This document shows positions 35,486-44,694 of a stretch of DNA of 64,000 bases, in pieces (within the stretch, counting starts at the first letter, position 1; every line of letters starts with the position of its first letter). A model generated the notes under the pieces. It was not told where the DNA came from. It made no database searches and was given only the letters and a program-made list of their open reading frames with translations. A program made the position numbers and the translations under genes. Source of the DNA: Bacteroidota bacterium. Lineage in GTDB: Bacteria > Bacteroidota > Bacteroidia > Chitinophagales > Chitinophagaceae. The stretch spans positions 205,708-269,707 of the forward strand of contig JAFDYJ010000017.1 in assembly GCA_018267515.1 (NCBI GenBank), in the 5' to 3' direction.

Positions 35486-36553
35486 CTAATAAGGGTTATG
35501 TGCTTTTCTATAGATAAACAACTCTAAATTAAACTCATTGCTCTTGCCCTTTTCTGCCGAATATCTCATTTCAACTTCAGCTTCATTTCCAGAAGTTTTC
35601 TGAAATGGAACCGGTTTGAATTCAACCGTACTGCTGCCCTCGTCATTAAAAATTTCATAATAATAATTTAATGGAAAGGCGGCTTTAAGTTTCATGAGAA
35701 AGTTCTCAGCCTCCTTTAGAAAAGATTTCTCGTCCATCAAAAATTTTTTTGACGCAGAAACATTGATGCCGCTTATTTCCCCCTTTTGTATTTCTGTGAT
35801 TACTGTTTTGAAACCGGTTAAACCGATTTTACTGTCATAAAGAATCTTATCTGCCTGTGTACGCTGGTTGATTCGTATATTTTTTAAAGCGGTATCTGCT
35901 CCAAAAGCCACTTGTGAAATAAATGTATTAAGCTCATTGTCATTGGAACGTTGTCCCGCACCGGCGAAAATTCCCATATTCCCACCCGGTTTTAATGTTA
36001 AGAACACTGTATACGTTTTCTTTACGGGAATTTTTGTTTTTTGATCGTCCTCCTCATCTTCATCCTGTTCATTAATCTTAGGTGTATTTGCAAAAAGCTG
36101 GATTGAACTGCCTTCTTTTGTAAAAACCGTTTCATTTGAAAAGTAAAAAAGTTCAAAAAAAGGATTATCAGGGTAAATTTGACTGAATCTTGCTTTAGCT
36201 GAATAAAGAGAAGCAGATAAATTCAAAAGATCTTTTAATTCTTTATAAAAGGACACAGCTTTTAAGCTATCCGGAAAATTAAATAAAGCTAAATAAACAC
36301 TGCTCAAGCTGATAGAACTTTCGCTTGCTTCGGGAAATGTTACTGTAGCTGTGTAATCGCCATACAAATCACCCGCATCCTGTTTACCCATCAAAGAATC
36401 AAACTTAGTTTTTCTTTGTTCAAATATTTTTACAAAAGTTCTTGCAAACTGATCTTTATCCTTAACGACCTGGCCAATTCCCCTGTTAAAGAATAAAATG
36501 AAAATTGCAAGAGCACCTAATTTAAATTTTAGTTCAAAATGGTATGTATTCAT
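35486..36553 (-). CDS. Secreted protein of unknown function with acidic segment
   Basis: A 355-residue protein with a signal peptide ending near GIGQ. It has no recognised domain. A strongly acidic run (EQDEDEEDDQ, about residue 165) lies in the middle. A following segment, NMGIFAGAGQRSNDNELN, and a C-terminal beta-rich half are the only other notable features. The start codon overlaps the stop of the histidine-kinase remnant upstream (TTATGA), which is probably an accident of gene decay rather than translational coupling. Confidence 0.6.
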   Translation of the reverse strand: MNTYHFELKFKLGALAIFILFFNRGIGQVVKDKDQFARTFVKIFEQRKTKFDSLMGKQDAGDLYGDYTATVTFPEASESSISLSSVYLALFNFPDSLKAVSFYKELKDLLNLSASLYSAKARFSQIYPDNPFFELFYFSNETVFTKEGSSIQLFANTPKINEQDEDEEDDQKTKIPVKKTYTVFLTLKPGGNMGIFAGAGQRSNDNELNTFISQVAFGADTALKNIRINQRTQADKILYDSKIGLTGFKTVITEIQKGEISGINVSASKKFLMDEKSFLKEAENFLMKLKAAFPLNYYYEIFNDEGSSTVEFKPVPFQKTSGNEAEVEMRYSAEKGKSNEFNLELFIYRKAHNPY

Positions 36554-37086
36554 AAAAGTCCCGTTTTCTTTAAGGCTTCTATTCTGTATTTCATGGTATT
36601 GTTTACAATCTCTGTTGTTACCGGCAACACATTTCTTATAAACGCTCCCGAGAGCTTAATATTATTTTGAAGATCGGGTAAGTTGATACTAAAATCCATT
36701 CCGGAATATTCCAACAGGTTATCTAGTTCTTCACGGAGATTAGCACACAATTGAACCAACGATTTATTTTCGGGTTTCAGGCTCCAGATAATCTAGCTCA
36801 TACTGTTCACTAATTTGTGGCTTGTTTCCATTGTCATATCCTTCCCATCAAAACGTAACACCGGGTAACCGTTTAACTGATCATCCAGATATTCGGGAGC
36901 AACTGTAGATTTAACTGTTGCATCGTTTTTATTTCCACTTTGGTCCTGCCAGGCAATAATTTTATTTTGCGAGAAAATAATTCTGGTATCTGTTTTAAGC
37001 CAAAGAGCAAGGCTATTTCCCGGAACCTGGCAACACAATTTTTCTACATTCCAGGTTAAAAAAAATAAGAATAGAAATGGTTTCAT
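36550..37086 (-). pseudogene. Composite remnant: LamG-like N-terminus joined to a histidine kinase fragment
   Basis: From 37086 a signal peptide and a LamG/concanavalin-like start (LALWLKTD, IIAWQDQSGN, YPVLRFDGKD) run for about 88 residues. The same frame then changes to LVNSMS, a TAG stop (36795-36793), then IIWSLKPENKSL, LREELDNLLEYSGMDF and EIVNNTMKY. This second part matches the end of the HisKA_3 helix and the ATP-binding N-box of a LytS/NarX-like sensor kinase (typically MSEIIWAMNPKN...EALNNxxKHA). A Glu codon changed to TAG would explain the stop. The kinase is cut off right after its N-box. Neither half is functional. Confidence 0.7.
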
Positions 37087-37175
37087 ACGCTTGGCGGGTT
37101 AAATGTACAATAATCAATGATTGTTAAAACAGTGAATTCATCAGTCTTCCTTACAAATCTTTTCCTTCCAAACCT

Positions 37176-37183
37176 TATTTTTG
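37176..37183 (+). promoter_or_regulatory. -7 element of the lptB operon
   Basis: TATTTTTG fits TAnnTTTG exactly and lies 7 bases before the preferred ATG at 37190, giving a very short leader. The -33 element is poor. Confidence 0.4.
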
Positions 37184-37189
37184 CTCATC

Positions 37190-37975
37190 ATGCCACTCAG
37201 TATTTATACAAAAGACCTGGTGAAGACATATAGCGGCAGAACCGTTGTCAACCATGTCAGCATTGAAGTAAACCAAGGAGAAATAGTAGGGTTATTGGGA
37301 CCCAATGGCGCCGGAAAGACTACTACTTTTTACCAGGTGGTAGGGTTGATACGTCCGGATGAAGGAGAAGTTTTTATCGGCGATGAGAATATTACTCATT
37401 TACCTATGTACAAAAGAGCACGGATGGGGATCGGTTACCTGCCACAGGAAGCATCCGTATTCAGAAAACTGAGTGTAGAGGATAATATTTCGGCCGTTTT
37501 AGAAATGACGCATCTCTCAAAAGCTGAGCAAAAAGAAAAACTGGAAGTGCTGATCAATGAATTTAATTTACATAAGGTCCGGAAGAACCACGGAGATGTT
37601 GTAAGCGGAGGCGAAAGAAGAAGAACTGAAATTGCAAGGGCATTGGCTGTGGATCCGAAATTTATTTTATTGGATGAGCCTTTCGCCGGCATTGATCCCA
37701 TTGCAGTGGAAGATATTCAATCTATTGTTGCCCGTTTAAAATATAAAAACATCGGTATCCTGATAACCGATCATAACGTTACCGAAACACTCTCTATTTG
37801 CGACAGGGCCTATTTACTTATTGAAGGAAGAATTTATAAACACGGCACCGCCGAAGAATTGGCGGCCGATGAAGAAGTAAGAAGACTATATCTCGGCAGA
37901 AACTTTGAATTAAAGCGCAAAGATTACCTGCATGAAGAAGCGATAAAGACAGTAAAAGAAGAAAGACCGCAATAA
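37190..37975 (+). CDS. lptB: LptB, lipopolysaccharide export ABC ATPase
   Basis: A 261-residue ABC ATPase that powers LPS extraction from the inner membrane with LptFG. Walker A is [10 protein letters not shown], the signature VVSGGERRR, Walker [13 protein letters not shown] and the switch His is in ITDHN. The LptB-specific stretches [17 protein letters not shown] and [11 protein letters not shown] are present. The frame opens at a TTG (37181), but the ATG at 37190 is the usual start. It is first in an apparent operon with the GH3-like and fabG genes (gaps 42 and 9 bases). Confidence 0.95.
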   Translation: MPLSIYTKDLVKTYSGRTVVNHVSIEVNQGEIVGLLGPNGAGKTTTFYQVVGLIRPDEGEVFIGDENITHLPMYKRARMGIGYLPQEASVFRKLSVEDNISAVLEMTHLSKAEQKEKLEVLINEFNLHKVRKNHGDVVSGGERRRTEIARALAVDPKFILLDEPFAGIDPIAVEDIQSIVARLKYKNIGILITDHNVTETLSICDRAYLLIEGRIYKHGTAEELAADEEVRRLYLGRNFELKRKDYLHEEAIKTVKEERPQ

Positions 37976-38017
37976 TCGCAGAGATTTCCCTATTTTATTT
38001 TATTTTGGGTAGGATAC

Positions 38018-39544
38018 ATGAAGATACTGTCACCCGCCATATCATCATTGGCCCGTATGAGGCTTTGGCGCATTGATGCCTGGAAAAACAACCCCGCAAT
38101 GGCCCAGCGGGATGTTTTACAGAATATCGTGACAGCAGCTCAATACACTGAGTTCGGACGTAAATACAATTTTTCAAAACTATTCACAGTACGGGCTTTT
38201 AAGGAAACCGTTCCGGTACATGAATACGACGATCTGAAACCCTATATCGAGAGGATTATGAACGGAGAACAAAATGTTTTATGGAATACTCCCATTTATT
38301 GGTTCGCCAAAAGCAGCGGTACTACCAGCGATAAAAGTAAATTCATCCCGGTAAGTGAAGAAAGCCTTAACGACTGTCATTTTAAAGGAGCTAAAGATGT
38401 ACTGACACTCTATTACAATTTTAACCCGAATTCAGGGCTACTGACCGGCAAGGGTTTGGTCATTGGCGGCAGCCACCGGCTCAACCCAATCAATACGGAT
38501 GCCCAATTTGGAGACCTGAGTGCTGTTCTATTACAAAACACTCCTTTCTGGGGACATTGGATCCGCACTCCGGATCTCAGCATTGCATTAATGGATGAAT
38601 GGGAAAGCAAAATTGAAAAGCTGGCACAAAGCACTATCAAAGAAAATGTGACTTCAGTTTCCGGGGTTCCTACCTGGACGTTGATTTTATTCAAACGTAT
38701 CCTGGAGATGACGGGTAAAAAAAACATTGCTGAAGTCTGGCCTTCTTTTGAACTATTTATGCATGGCGGTGTTTCCTTCGTTCCTTATAAAGAGCAATTT
38801 CAAAAACTGATAGGGAAAAAAATTAATTATTTAGAATTGTATAATGCCAGTGAAGGATTTTTCGCTGCGCAAGACAGTCCCGAAAGTGACGGTATGCTGC
38901 TTTTTGTGGATCATGGTATTTTTATGGAGTTTATGCCGGTGAGCGAACAAGGTAAAAAATTTCCGAAAACAATCGGTTTGAAGGACGTGGAAATCGGAAA
39001 AAATTATGCACTCATCATCAGCACCAACGGGGGGCTTTGGCGATACCTGTTGGGTGATACCGTCCAATTCACTTCCATAAATCCGTTTCGCATAAAAGTT
39101 TCAGGCCGGTTAAAACATTTTATCAATGCATTCGGAGAAGAACTCATTATTGATAATTCAGACAAGGCGATTGCAGTAGCTTCTGAAAAAACAGGAGCTA
39201 TAGTAACTGATTATACAGCAGGCCCTGTTTATTTCACCGACAGCTCCAACGGAGCCCATGAATGGCTGATTGAATTTGAGAAAGAACCTGACAGTTTAGA
39301 TCATTTCCGGGATGAAATGGATGCTGCCTTAAAACAAATCAACAGTGATTATGAAGCCAAACGGCACAAAGACATTGCACTCCGTCCGCCGGTCGTTCAT
39401 GCATTGAGAAAAGGGATATTTACTGAATGGCTTCGAAAAAAAGAACGTTTGGGAGGACAACACAAAGTGCCCCGCCTGAGTAATGAAAGAATTTTTATCG
39501 AAGAACTTCTGAAATTGAATAACGATACTTTTGTAACTAAATAA
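38018..39544 (+). CDS. GH3-like acyl-adenylate-forming protein
   Basis: A 508-residue member of the GH3 auxin-responsive family. In plants these enzymes adenylate a carboxylic acid and transfer it to an amino acid. The ATP-binding motif FAKSSGTTSDKSKFIPVS lies near residue 97, YNASEG further on, and GGLWRYLLGDTVQF near residue 342. Bacterial GH3 proteins are largely uncharacterised and may make acyl-amino acids or amides of lipids. Its place between lptB and fabG points to a lipid or envelope role, which is an inference. Confidence 0.88.
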   Translation: MKILSPAISSLARMRLWRIDAWKNNPAMAQRDVLQNIVTAAQYTEFGRKYNFSKLFTVRAFKETVPVHEYDDLKPYIERIMNGEQNVLWNTPIYWFAKSSGTTSDKSKFIPVSEESLNDCHFKGAKDVLTLYYNFNPNSGLLTGKGLVIGGSHRLNPINTDAQFGDLSAVLLQNTPFWGHWIRTPDLSIALMDEWESKIEKLAQSTIKENVTSVSGVPTWTLILFKRILEMTGKKNIAEVWPSFELFMHGGVSFVPYKEQFQKLIGKKINYLELYNASEGFFAAQDSPESDGMLLFVDHGIFMEFMPVSEQGKKFPKTIGLKDVEIGKNYALIISTNGGLWRYLLGDTVQFTSINPFRIKVSGRLKHFINAFGEELIIDNSDKAIAVASEKTGAIVTDYTAGPVYFTDSSNGAHEWLIEFEKEPDSLDHFRDEMDAALKQINSDYEAKRHKDIALRPPVVHALRKGIFTEWLRKKERLGGQHKVPRLSNERIFIEELLKLNNDTFVTK

Positions 39545-39553
39545 AACCGAACA

Positions 39554-40309
39554 ATGAAATTACTGGAAAACAAAGTTGCCATTATAACCGGCGCAGCAAG
39601 AGGAATCGGTGAAGCTATAGCTTTGAAATTTGCAGAGCATGGCGCTCATATCGCATTTACTTATGTAAGTGATGGCAGTGCTGAAAAAGCAAAAGCTTTA
39701 GAAGAAAGAATAAAGGCGCAAGGGATAAAATGCAAATCTTACAAGAGTAACGCAGGCGATTTTTCTCAATGTGAAGCTTTGGTGAATGATGTGGTAAAAG
39801 AATTTGGAACCGTTGACATCTGTGTAAATAATGCCGGTATTTCAAAAGATAATCTATTACTACGCTTAACACCGGAACAATGGGAGGATGTAATCAAAGT
39901 AAACCTCAACAGCGTATTTTATATGACCAAGCAGGTCATCCGGCCCATGATGAAAACCAAAAACGGAGTCATCATCAATATGAGTTCTGTAATTGGTGAA
40001 ATGGGAAATGCAGGTCAGACAAGTTATGCTGCCAGCAAAGCCGGAATCATTGGTTTTACAAAAAGTGTAGCCAAAGAATTAGGCAGCCGCAATGTCCGTT
40101 GCAATGCCATTGCCCCGGGATTTGTAGAAACAGATATGACGAGTTATTTAAAAGAAGGAGAAACCGCAGACAAATACAAAGCAGGAATACCTTTAGGAAG
40201 ATTTGCCTCAGCAGAAGAAATTGCCAACACTGCATTATTCCTTTCATCTGATTTAGCTAAATACATTACAGGGCAGGTGATTAGTGTATGCGGGGGGTTG
40301 AATATGTGA
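39554..40309 (+). CDS. fabG: 3-oxoacyl-[acyl-carrier-protein] reductase
   Basis: A 251-residue short-chain dehydrogenase. The cofactor site is TGAARGIG (residues 13-20), NNAGI is the structural motif, and the catalytic triad Ser-Tyr-Lys is in MSSVIGE and TSYAASKAG. The C-terminal CGGLNM ending is typical of FabG. It carries out the first reduction of fatty-acid elongation with NADPH. It is third in the lptB operon and ends 10 bases from the convergent rfbD gene. Confidence 0.92.
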   Translation: MKLLENKVAIITGAARGIGEAIALKFAEHGAHIAFTYVSDGSAEKAKALEERIKAQGIKCKSYKSNAGDFSQCEALVNDVVKEFGTVDICVNNAGISKDNLLLRLTPEQWEDVIKVNLNSVFYMTKQVIRPMMKTKNGVIINMSSVIGEMGNAGQTSYAASKAGIIGFTKSVAKELGSRNVRCNAIAPGFVETDMTSYLKEGETADKYKAGIPLGRFASAEEIANTALFLSSDLAKYITGQVISVCGGLNM

Positions 40310-40319
40310 TTAAAATTGT

Positions 40320-41180
40320 TTAAGAAAATTTATTCTCTCTCAGAAACTCCAATAAAACTTCTTTCCAATCCGGCATTTTGTTTATTCCTAAACTGTTCAA
40401 ATTTTGATTTTCTAAAACAGAATAAAACGGCCTTTTCACAACCTGAGGAAAATCTTTGACACTTACAGCATGTAAGGGAGTTCTGATATTTAATTCCTCC
40501 CAGATTGTTTTTGCAAACTCATACCAGGAAACTTCTCCCTCACAACTCATGTGGTACAAACCATACGCTTCCGTCTGAATCAGCTCCAATGTATTTTTTG
40601 CAATCCAGGATGTTGGAGTCGGAGTTAGCACTTCATCGTTCACTACTTTTACTTCGGGCTTTTCTTTGGCTGCTTTTAAAATTGAAGTGATAAAATTATT
40701 ACCCTTGCTCCGGCTGGGCACTTTTCCATAAATGCCGGATACTCTGACAACAAAAGATTGTTCACAATTATTCAATGCAAAATATTCACCGGATAGTTTT
40801 GTATTGCCATACACATTGAGCGGATTGGGTAAGTCTTTTTCCGTATAAGGCTTTTGTTTTTTTCCGTCAAAAACATAATCGGTGCTGTAATGCAGGAAAC
40901 GGATTTTTTCATCCTGGCAAATCTTTGCAATATTTAATGCCCCGATAGCATTCAGACGGTAAGCTTCTTCAGGAAAATTTTCTGCTTCAGGCACTTTATT
41001 GTAAGCAGCCGTATTGAGCACCAGATCAGGCTTTAGTGAATTCAATATATTTTTTACATTCTCAATATTGGTAATTTCAATATCAGCATGAGTAAGACCA
41101 ATGACTTCGTGTTGCCCGGAAAACATTTCAACAAGATCAGTTCCTAATTGTCCGTTAGCGCCTATTATTGCAATTTTCAT
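40320..41180 (-). CDS. rfbD: dTDP-4-dehydrorhamnose reductase
   Basis: A protein of about 286 residues of the extended short-chain dehydrogenase class. The Rossmann motif is GANGQLGTDL, the substrate site STDYVFDG, and the catalytic Tyr-Lys is in YGNTKLSGE. It makes dTDP-L-rhamnose for surface polysaccharides. The frame begins at 41192, but the second ATG (41180, MKIAIIGANG) is the usual start. The other rhamnose genes (rfbA-C) are not adjacent, so a related sugar-nucleotide reductase cannot be ruled out. Confidence 0.85.
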   Translation of the reverse strand: MKIAIIGANGQLGTDLVEMFSGQHEVIGLTHADIEITNIENVKNILNSLKPDLVLNTAAYNKVPEAENFPEEAYRLNAIGALNIAKICQDEKIRFLHYSTDYVFDGKKQKPYTEKDLPNPLNVYGNTKLSGEYFALNNCEQSFVVRVSGIYGKVPSRSKGNNFITSILKAAKEKPEVKVVNDEVLTPTPTSWIAKNTLELIQTEAYGLYHMSCEGEVSWYEFAKTIWEELNIRTPLHAVSVKDFPQVVKRPFYSVLENQNLNSLGINKMPDWKEVLLEFLRENKFS

Positions 41181-41229
41181 TTTATGATTCATTTATTTTC
41201 TAAAAACATTCCTTCTGTTTCTTTCTAAA

Positions 41230-42003
41230 TTATTTTTTCGACTTGAATTTGTTGATAGCGTTTTTTGAAAAATCACTCAACACCAATCTACCGCTGATGG
41301 CTGCTCTTTCTAACAATAACGAATCCCAATGCTCCGTTCCTTTCCAATACATTTTTTTCATTTCAGCCATGGCTTCAGGGTTTGAATGAGAAAGTTGCCC
41401 TGCTAAATCCGATACTGCTTTATCCATATCAGCAATATTAGGATACACTTCGTAAAATAATCCTTTTCTACCTGCCCATTGCGCATTACGCCATGATGAA
41501 GCATCAATAGATAATTGTGAAAATGCCGAAAGTCCAATCTTTCTTTCTACTGCCGGCCCAACTACAAATGGGCCGATACCCATTGCCAGTTCGCTGAGTT
41601 TTACATCTGCATTTTCTGTTGCAATAGCATAGTCCACAGACGCTGCAAGTCCCACACCTCCACCCACACATTTACCCTGGATACGACCAATGATAAATTT
41701 TGGGCAGGTTCTCATGGCATTAATCACCCTGGCAAAGCCGCTGAAGAATTCCAACCCTTCTTTTTCGTTTTGAATAGCAATCAACTCATCAAAAGATGCA
41801 CCGGCACAAAATGTTTTTTCTCCTGCAGACTTTAAAATAATTACCACTGTACCGGAGTCATCAGCAGCTTTTAAAAAAGCATCTGCTAATTCCTGTAACA
41901 TTTTTCCCGGCAAAGAGTTACTCTGAGGGTGAAAAAATTCTATGGTTGTAATCCCGGCATGAGTTTCAGCTTTTACATAGGTATTTTGAAGGGAGTTAGG
42001 CAT
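41230..42003 (-). CDS. Enoyl-CoA hydratase/isomerase family protein
   Basis: A 257-residue crotonase-fold protein. The oxyanion-hole segments are FCAGASFDEL and GKCVGGGVGLAASVDYAIA. The active-site glutamate position near ELAMGIGP matches the family. Its neighbour paaZ suggests a step of phenylacetate or fatty-acid degradation, such as the PaaF or PaaG reaction, but the rest of the paa set is not here. A GxxExxY gene lies between the two. The purine-rich GGCTAAGAGATAAAG repeat lies just before its start. Confidence 0.85.
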   Translation of the reverse strand: MPNSLQNTYVKAETHAGITTIEFFHPQSNSLPGKMLQELADAFLKAADDSGTVVIILKSAGEKTFCAGASFDELIAIQNEKEGLEFFSGFARVINAMRTCPKFIIGRIQGKCVGGGVGLAASVDYAIATENADVKLSELAMGIGPFVVGPAVERKIGLSAFSQLSIDASSWRNAQWAGRKGLFYEVYPNIADMDKAVSDLAGQLSHSNPEAMAEMKKMYWKGTEHWDSLLLERAAISGRLVLSDFSKNAINKFKSKK

Positions 42004-42041
42004 TGGCTAAGAGATAAAGGTTAAAAAGAGATAAAGAGAAA
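42004..42041 (-). repeat. Purine-rich GCTAAGAG repeat
   Basis: GGCTAAGAGATAAAGG followed by AAAAAGAGATAAAGAG. It belongs to the same sequence type as copies at 27241-27260, 32502-32561, 32732-32755 and 42560-42592. Confidence 0.5.
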
Positions 42042-42147
42042 ATTTTCTTAATTGTTATCTATCATTCCTGAAATTTATTATTATCCGTTTTACATTCTAT
42101 TCTCACATCATTTATTTGTGATTTTGGTGAAATGAGATAGAGAGGTA

Positions 42148-42531
42148 TCATACTCCTTCATTATTAAATACCCGGTGAAATCCTTCTTTCATCCATTCTA
42201 CATTAAAATTAAGGAGTAATCCGTTTTTCAATCCTGAAAGTTTTAAATAAGTCATAACTTGTTTGAAATGAACCGGAGCAAGTCGTTCTATAGATTTTAT
42301 TTCAATAATAAGGTTTTTTTCTGCAAGTAAATCCATACGATATGCATCTTGTATCACTAATTTTTCATAGCTTATATCCATTAATACCTGTCTTTCGACA
42401 TAAACATCACGATTTATCAATTCATAATACAATGTTTCCTCATATACTCTTTCAAAACATCCCGGTCCAATTGCAGTATGAATTTTTATACAAGCATCTA
42501 AAACAACTCCGGTAAGTACATTAATCTCCAT
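42148..42531 (-). CDS. GxxExxY family protein
   Basis: A 127-residue protein with the family signature GPGCFERVYEE (G-x-x-E-x-x-Y) near its N-terminus, then DLLAEKNLIIEIKS. That segment is the acidic-lysine core of a PD-(D/E)xK nuclease-like fold. Members are small, often found as singletons in Bacteroidota, and their function is unknown. It sits between paaZ and the hydratase gene on the same strand, with purine-rich repeats on both sides (42004-42041 and 42560-42592), which suggests an independent insertion. Confidence 0.8.
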   Translation of the reverse strand: MEINVLTGVVLDACIKIHTAIGPGCFERVYEETLYYELINRDVYVERQVLMDISYEKLVIQDAYRMDLLAEKNLIIEIKSIERLAPVHFKQVMTYLKLSGLKNGLLLNFNVEWMKEGFHRVFNNEGV

Positions 42532-42559
42532 ATCTCTTTCTTATTTTTTATGTTCTCTC

Positions 42560-42592
42560 TTTTCCTCCTCTTTTTTCTCTTAGCTTTCTTCC
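42560..42592 (-). repeat. Purine-rich GCTAAGAG repeat overlapping the paaZ stop
   Basis: Read on the minus strand, AGAAAGGAAGAAAGCTAAGAG continues into AAAAAAGAGGAGG. The TAA of GCTAAGAG is the stop codon of paaZ (stop at 42580). Confidence 0.5.
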
Positions 42593-44658
42593 TTTCTCCT
42601 CACCATCGTCAAAATCGTCGCCACCCCAATCACTTCATCAGCATCATCAAACATCTCTACCAGCCATTTTACAATTCCTTTCTCTATATCATCTCCTCTT
42701 TTAAAATCCTCTGCATTTTTAATCATTTTTTTATCCTGCGGAATTTTTTCTTTACAGGTAAATCGAACATACATCTCGGTACCGGGATAAACAGGTTTGG
42801 TAAATCGCAGTTCATCAATTCCATAATTTAACAACACCGGGTTCTTTTCAAAGCTTTCTACAAATAATCCTGCTGCAGCACTCATGATAAAATAACCATG
42901 CGCCACCTGCTGTTCAAACATGGTATCGCTGAAATCAGTTTCTTTTATATGAGCATAAAAATGATCGCCGCTCAAATCTGCAAACCGGTCAATATCTTCA
43001 GAAGTGATTATTCTTTTCCCAGTAACAACCTGATCTCCGATGTTCAACTCCTCATAATATTTTTTGAAAGGGTGAATAGCGCTGTTGATTCCTTTTGCAT
43101 TTTGCTGAAATGTTTTTGTAATAGCTGTGATGGTGGTTGGCGAACCTTGTATCGCCACCATTTGCATATAATGTTTGATACCACGAACTCCTCCCATTTC
43201 CTCTCCACCACCGGCACGACCCGGACCTCCATGAACCAGCATTGGCAATGGCGAACCATGTCCCGTACTTTCCTTAGCACATTCAGCATTCAATATTAAA
43301 ATACGTCCGTGATAAGTTGCAGCGCCGATGGTATATTCAGTTGCGATATTGTCATCAGCAGTAACAATAGAACTGCACAAAGACCCTTTTCCTTTTTTGC
43401 TCAATTGAATCGCTTCTTCCAGATTTTTATAAGGCATAATTGTACTCACCGGTCCAAACGCCTCCACTTCATGTGTTTCATTATTGGTAAATGGCTTTTC
43501 ATTCTTCAATAATAAAGGTGAAATAAAGGCTCCCTTTTTGGCATCTGCATCCATCACTTCCACGCTGTCCAAAGACCCATAAACGATCTGCGATGATGCT
43601 AATAACTTTTGGATTTGTCCTTTCACTTCCAAACGCTGACTTTCTCCTGCCAACGAACCCATTCTTACTTTTTCATTTAAAGGGTTTCCAATTGTGGTTT
43701 GCGATAATGATGCAGCAATGGCTTTCCATACCGCTTCCATTTTATTTTCCGGGGCAAAAATTCTTCTGATCGCTGTACACTTTTGACCAGCCTTCACTGT
43801 CATTTCTTTCCTCACTTCTTTAATAAAAATATCCCACTCTGCAGAACCGGGCTCCACATCGGAGCCAAGCACAATGCAATTCAGTGAATCTGCTTCCATA
43901 TTAAAAGGAACGGATTCACTTAAAATTTTCGGATGGGATTTTAATTTCAATCCCGTCGTTGCAGAACCGGTAAAGGTCACCACATCCTGTGAAGTAACAT
44001 GATCTAATAAATCTCCTGCATTACCACAGATTACCTGTAATGCGCCTTCAGGTAAAATTTTTGAGGCAATAATTTCTTTGACTACAACTTCCGTAAGATA
44101 AGATGTAATTGTTGCCGGTTTTACAATGGCAGGCATTCCGGCCAGCCAGTTTACAGCACATTTTTCCAGCATACCCCAAACCGGGAAATTAAAAGCATTG
44201 ATATGAATTGCTACTCCTTCTTTAGGTACCAAAATATGATGGCCGATAAAAGTTCCTGCCTTACCTAATACAATAGGTTCTCCATCGGTGCAATAAGATA
44301 AATCAGGAAATTTTCTGCGCAGTGAAGCATTGCTGAATAAATTTCCAATACCCCCTTCTATATCTATCCAGCTGTCAGCTTTGGTAGCACCGGTACGATA
44401 ACTCAGTTGATAAAATTTTTCTTTTCGCTCGAGTAAATGAGTTGCCAATGCCCTCAACATTCTTCCTCTTTCATGAAAAGTCATTTTCCGCAAAGCCGGG
44501 TTTCCTATTTTTTTCCCGTACTCAACCATGGCAGCAAAATCGAGCCCTTTTGTTGAAGCTGCTGCAATCGGCTCTCCTGTCACAGCATTAAATAAAAGTT
44601 GGCCTTCTCCATCACCGGTTATCCATTTACCCGCAATATAATTTTGTAATTTATTCAT
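42580..44658 (-). CDS. paaZ: Bifunctional PaaZ: oxepin-CoA hydrolase / aldehyde dehydrogenase
   Basis: A 692-residue enzyme of phenylacetate degradation. Residues 1 to about 520 form an aldehyde dehydrogenase with TFTGSATTG, the catalytic Cys in KAGQKCTAIRR and the later GGAGRAGGGEEMGG-like segment. Residues about 530-685 form a MaoC-type hydratase domain with DRFADLSGDHFYAH. It opens the oxepin-CoA ring and oxidises the resulting aldehyde. The order and lengths match PaaZ, although the other paa genes lie outside the window. The GxxExxY and hydratase genes follow it. Confidence 0.93.
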   Translation of the reverse strand: MNKLQNYIAGKWITGDGEGQLLFNAVTGEPIAAASTKGLDFAAMVEYGKKIGNPALRKMTFHERGRMLRALATHLLERKEKFYQLSYRTGATKADSWIDIEGGIGNLFSNASLRRKFPDLSYCTDGEPIVLGKAGTFIGHHILVPKEGVAIHINAFNFPVWGMLEKCAVNWLAGMPAIVKPATITSYLTEVVVKEIIASKILPEGALQVICGNAGDLLDHVTSQDVVTFTGSATTGLKLKSHPKILSESVPFNMEADSLNCIVLGSDVEPGSAEWDIFIKEVRKEMTVKAGQKCTAIRRIFAPENKMEAVWKAIAASLSQTTIGNPLNEKVRMGSLAGESQRLEVKGQIQKLLASSQIVYGSLDSVEVMDADAKKGAFISPLLLKNEKPFTNNETHEVEAFGPVSTIMPYKNLEEAIQLSKKGKGSLCSSIVTADDNIATEYTIGAATYHGRILILNAECAKESTGHGSPLPMLVHGGPGRAGGGEEMGGVRGIKHYMQMVAIQGSPTTITAITKTFQQNAKGINSAIHPFKKYYEELNIGDQVVTGKRIITSEDIDRFADLSGDHFYAHIKETDFSDTMFEQQVAHGYFIMSAAAGLFVESFEKNPVLLNYGIDELRFTKPVYPGTEMYVRFTCKEKIPQDKKMIKNAEDFKRGDDIEKGIVKWLVEMFDDADEVIGVATILTMVRRKEES

Positions 44659-44694
44659 GACTTAGCTATCGTTTATGCTGTAAAATTACTTGAA

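Noticed and set aside
42550..42831. Open frame rich in Phe/Leu/Ser antisense to the paaZ end
   Set aside because: It is the reverse of the purine-rich repeat and of the paaZ coding sequence, hence a composition effect.
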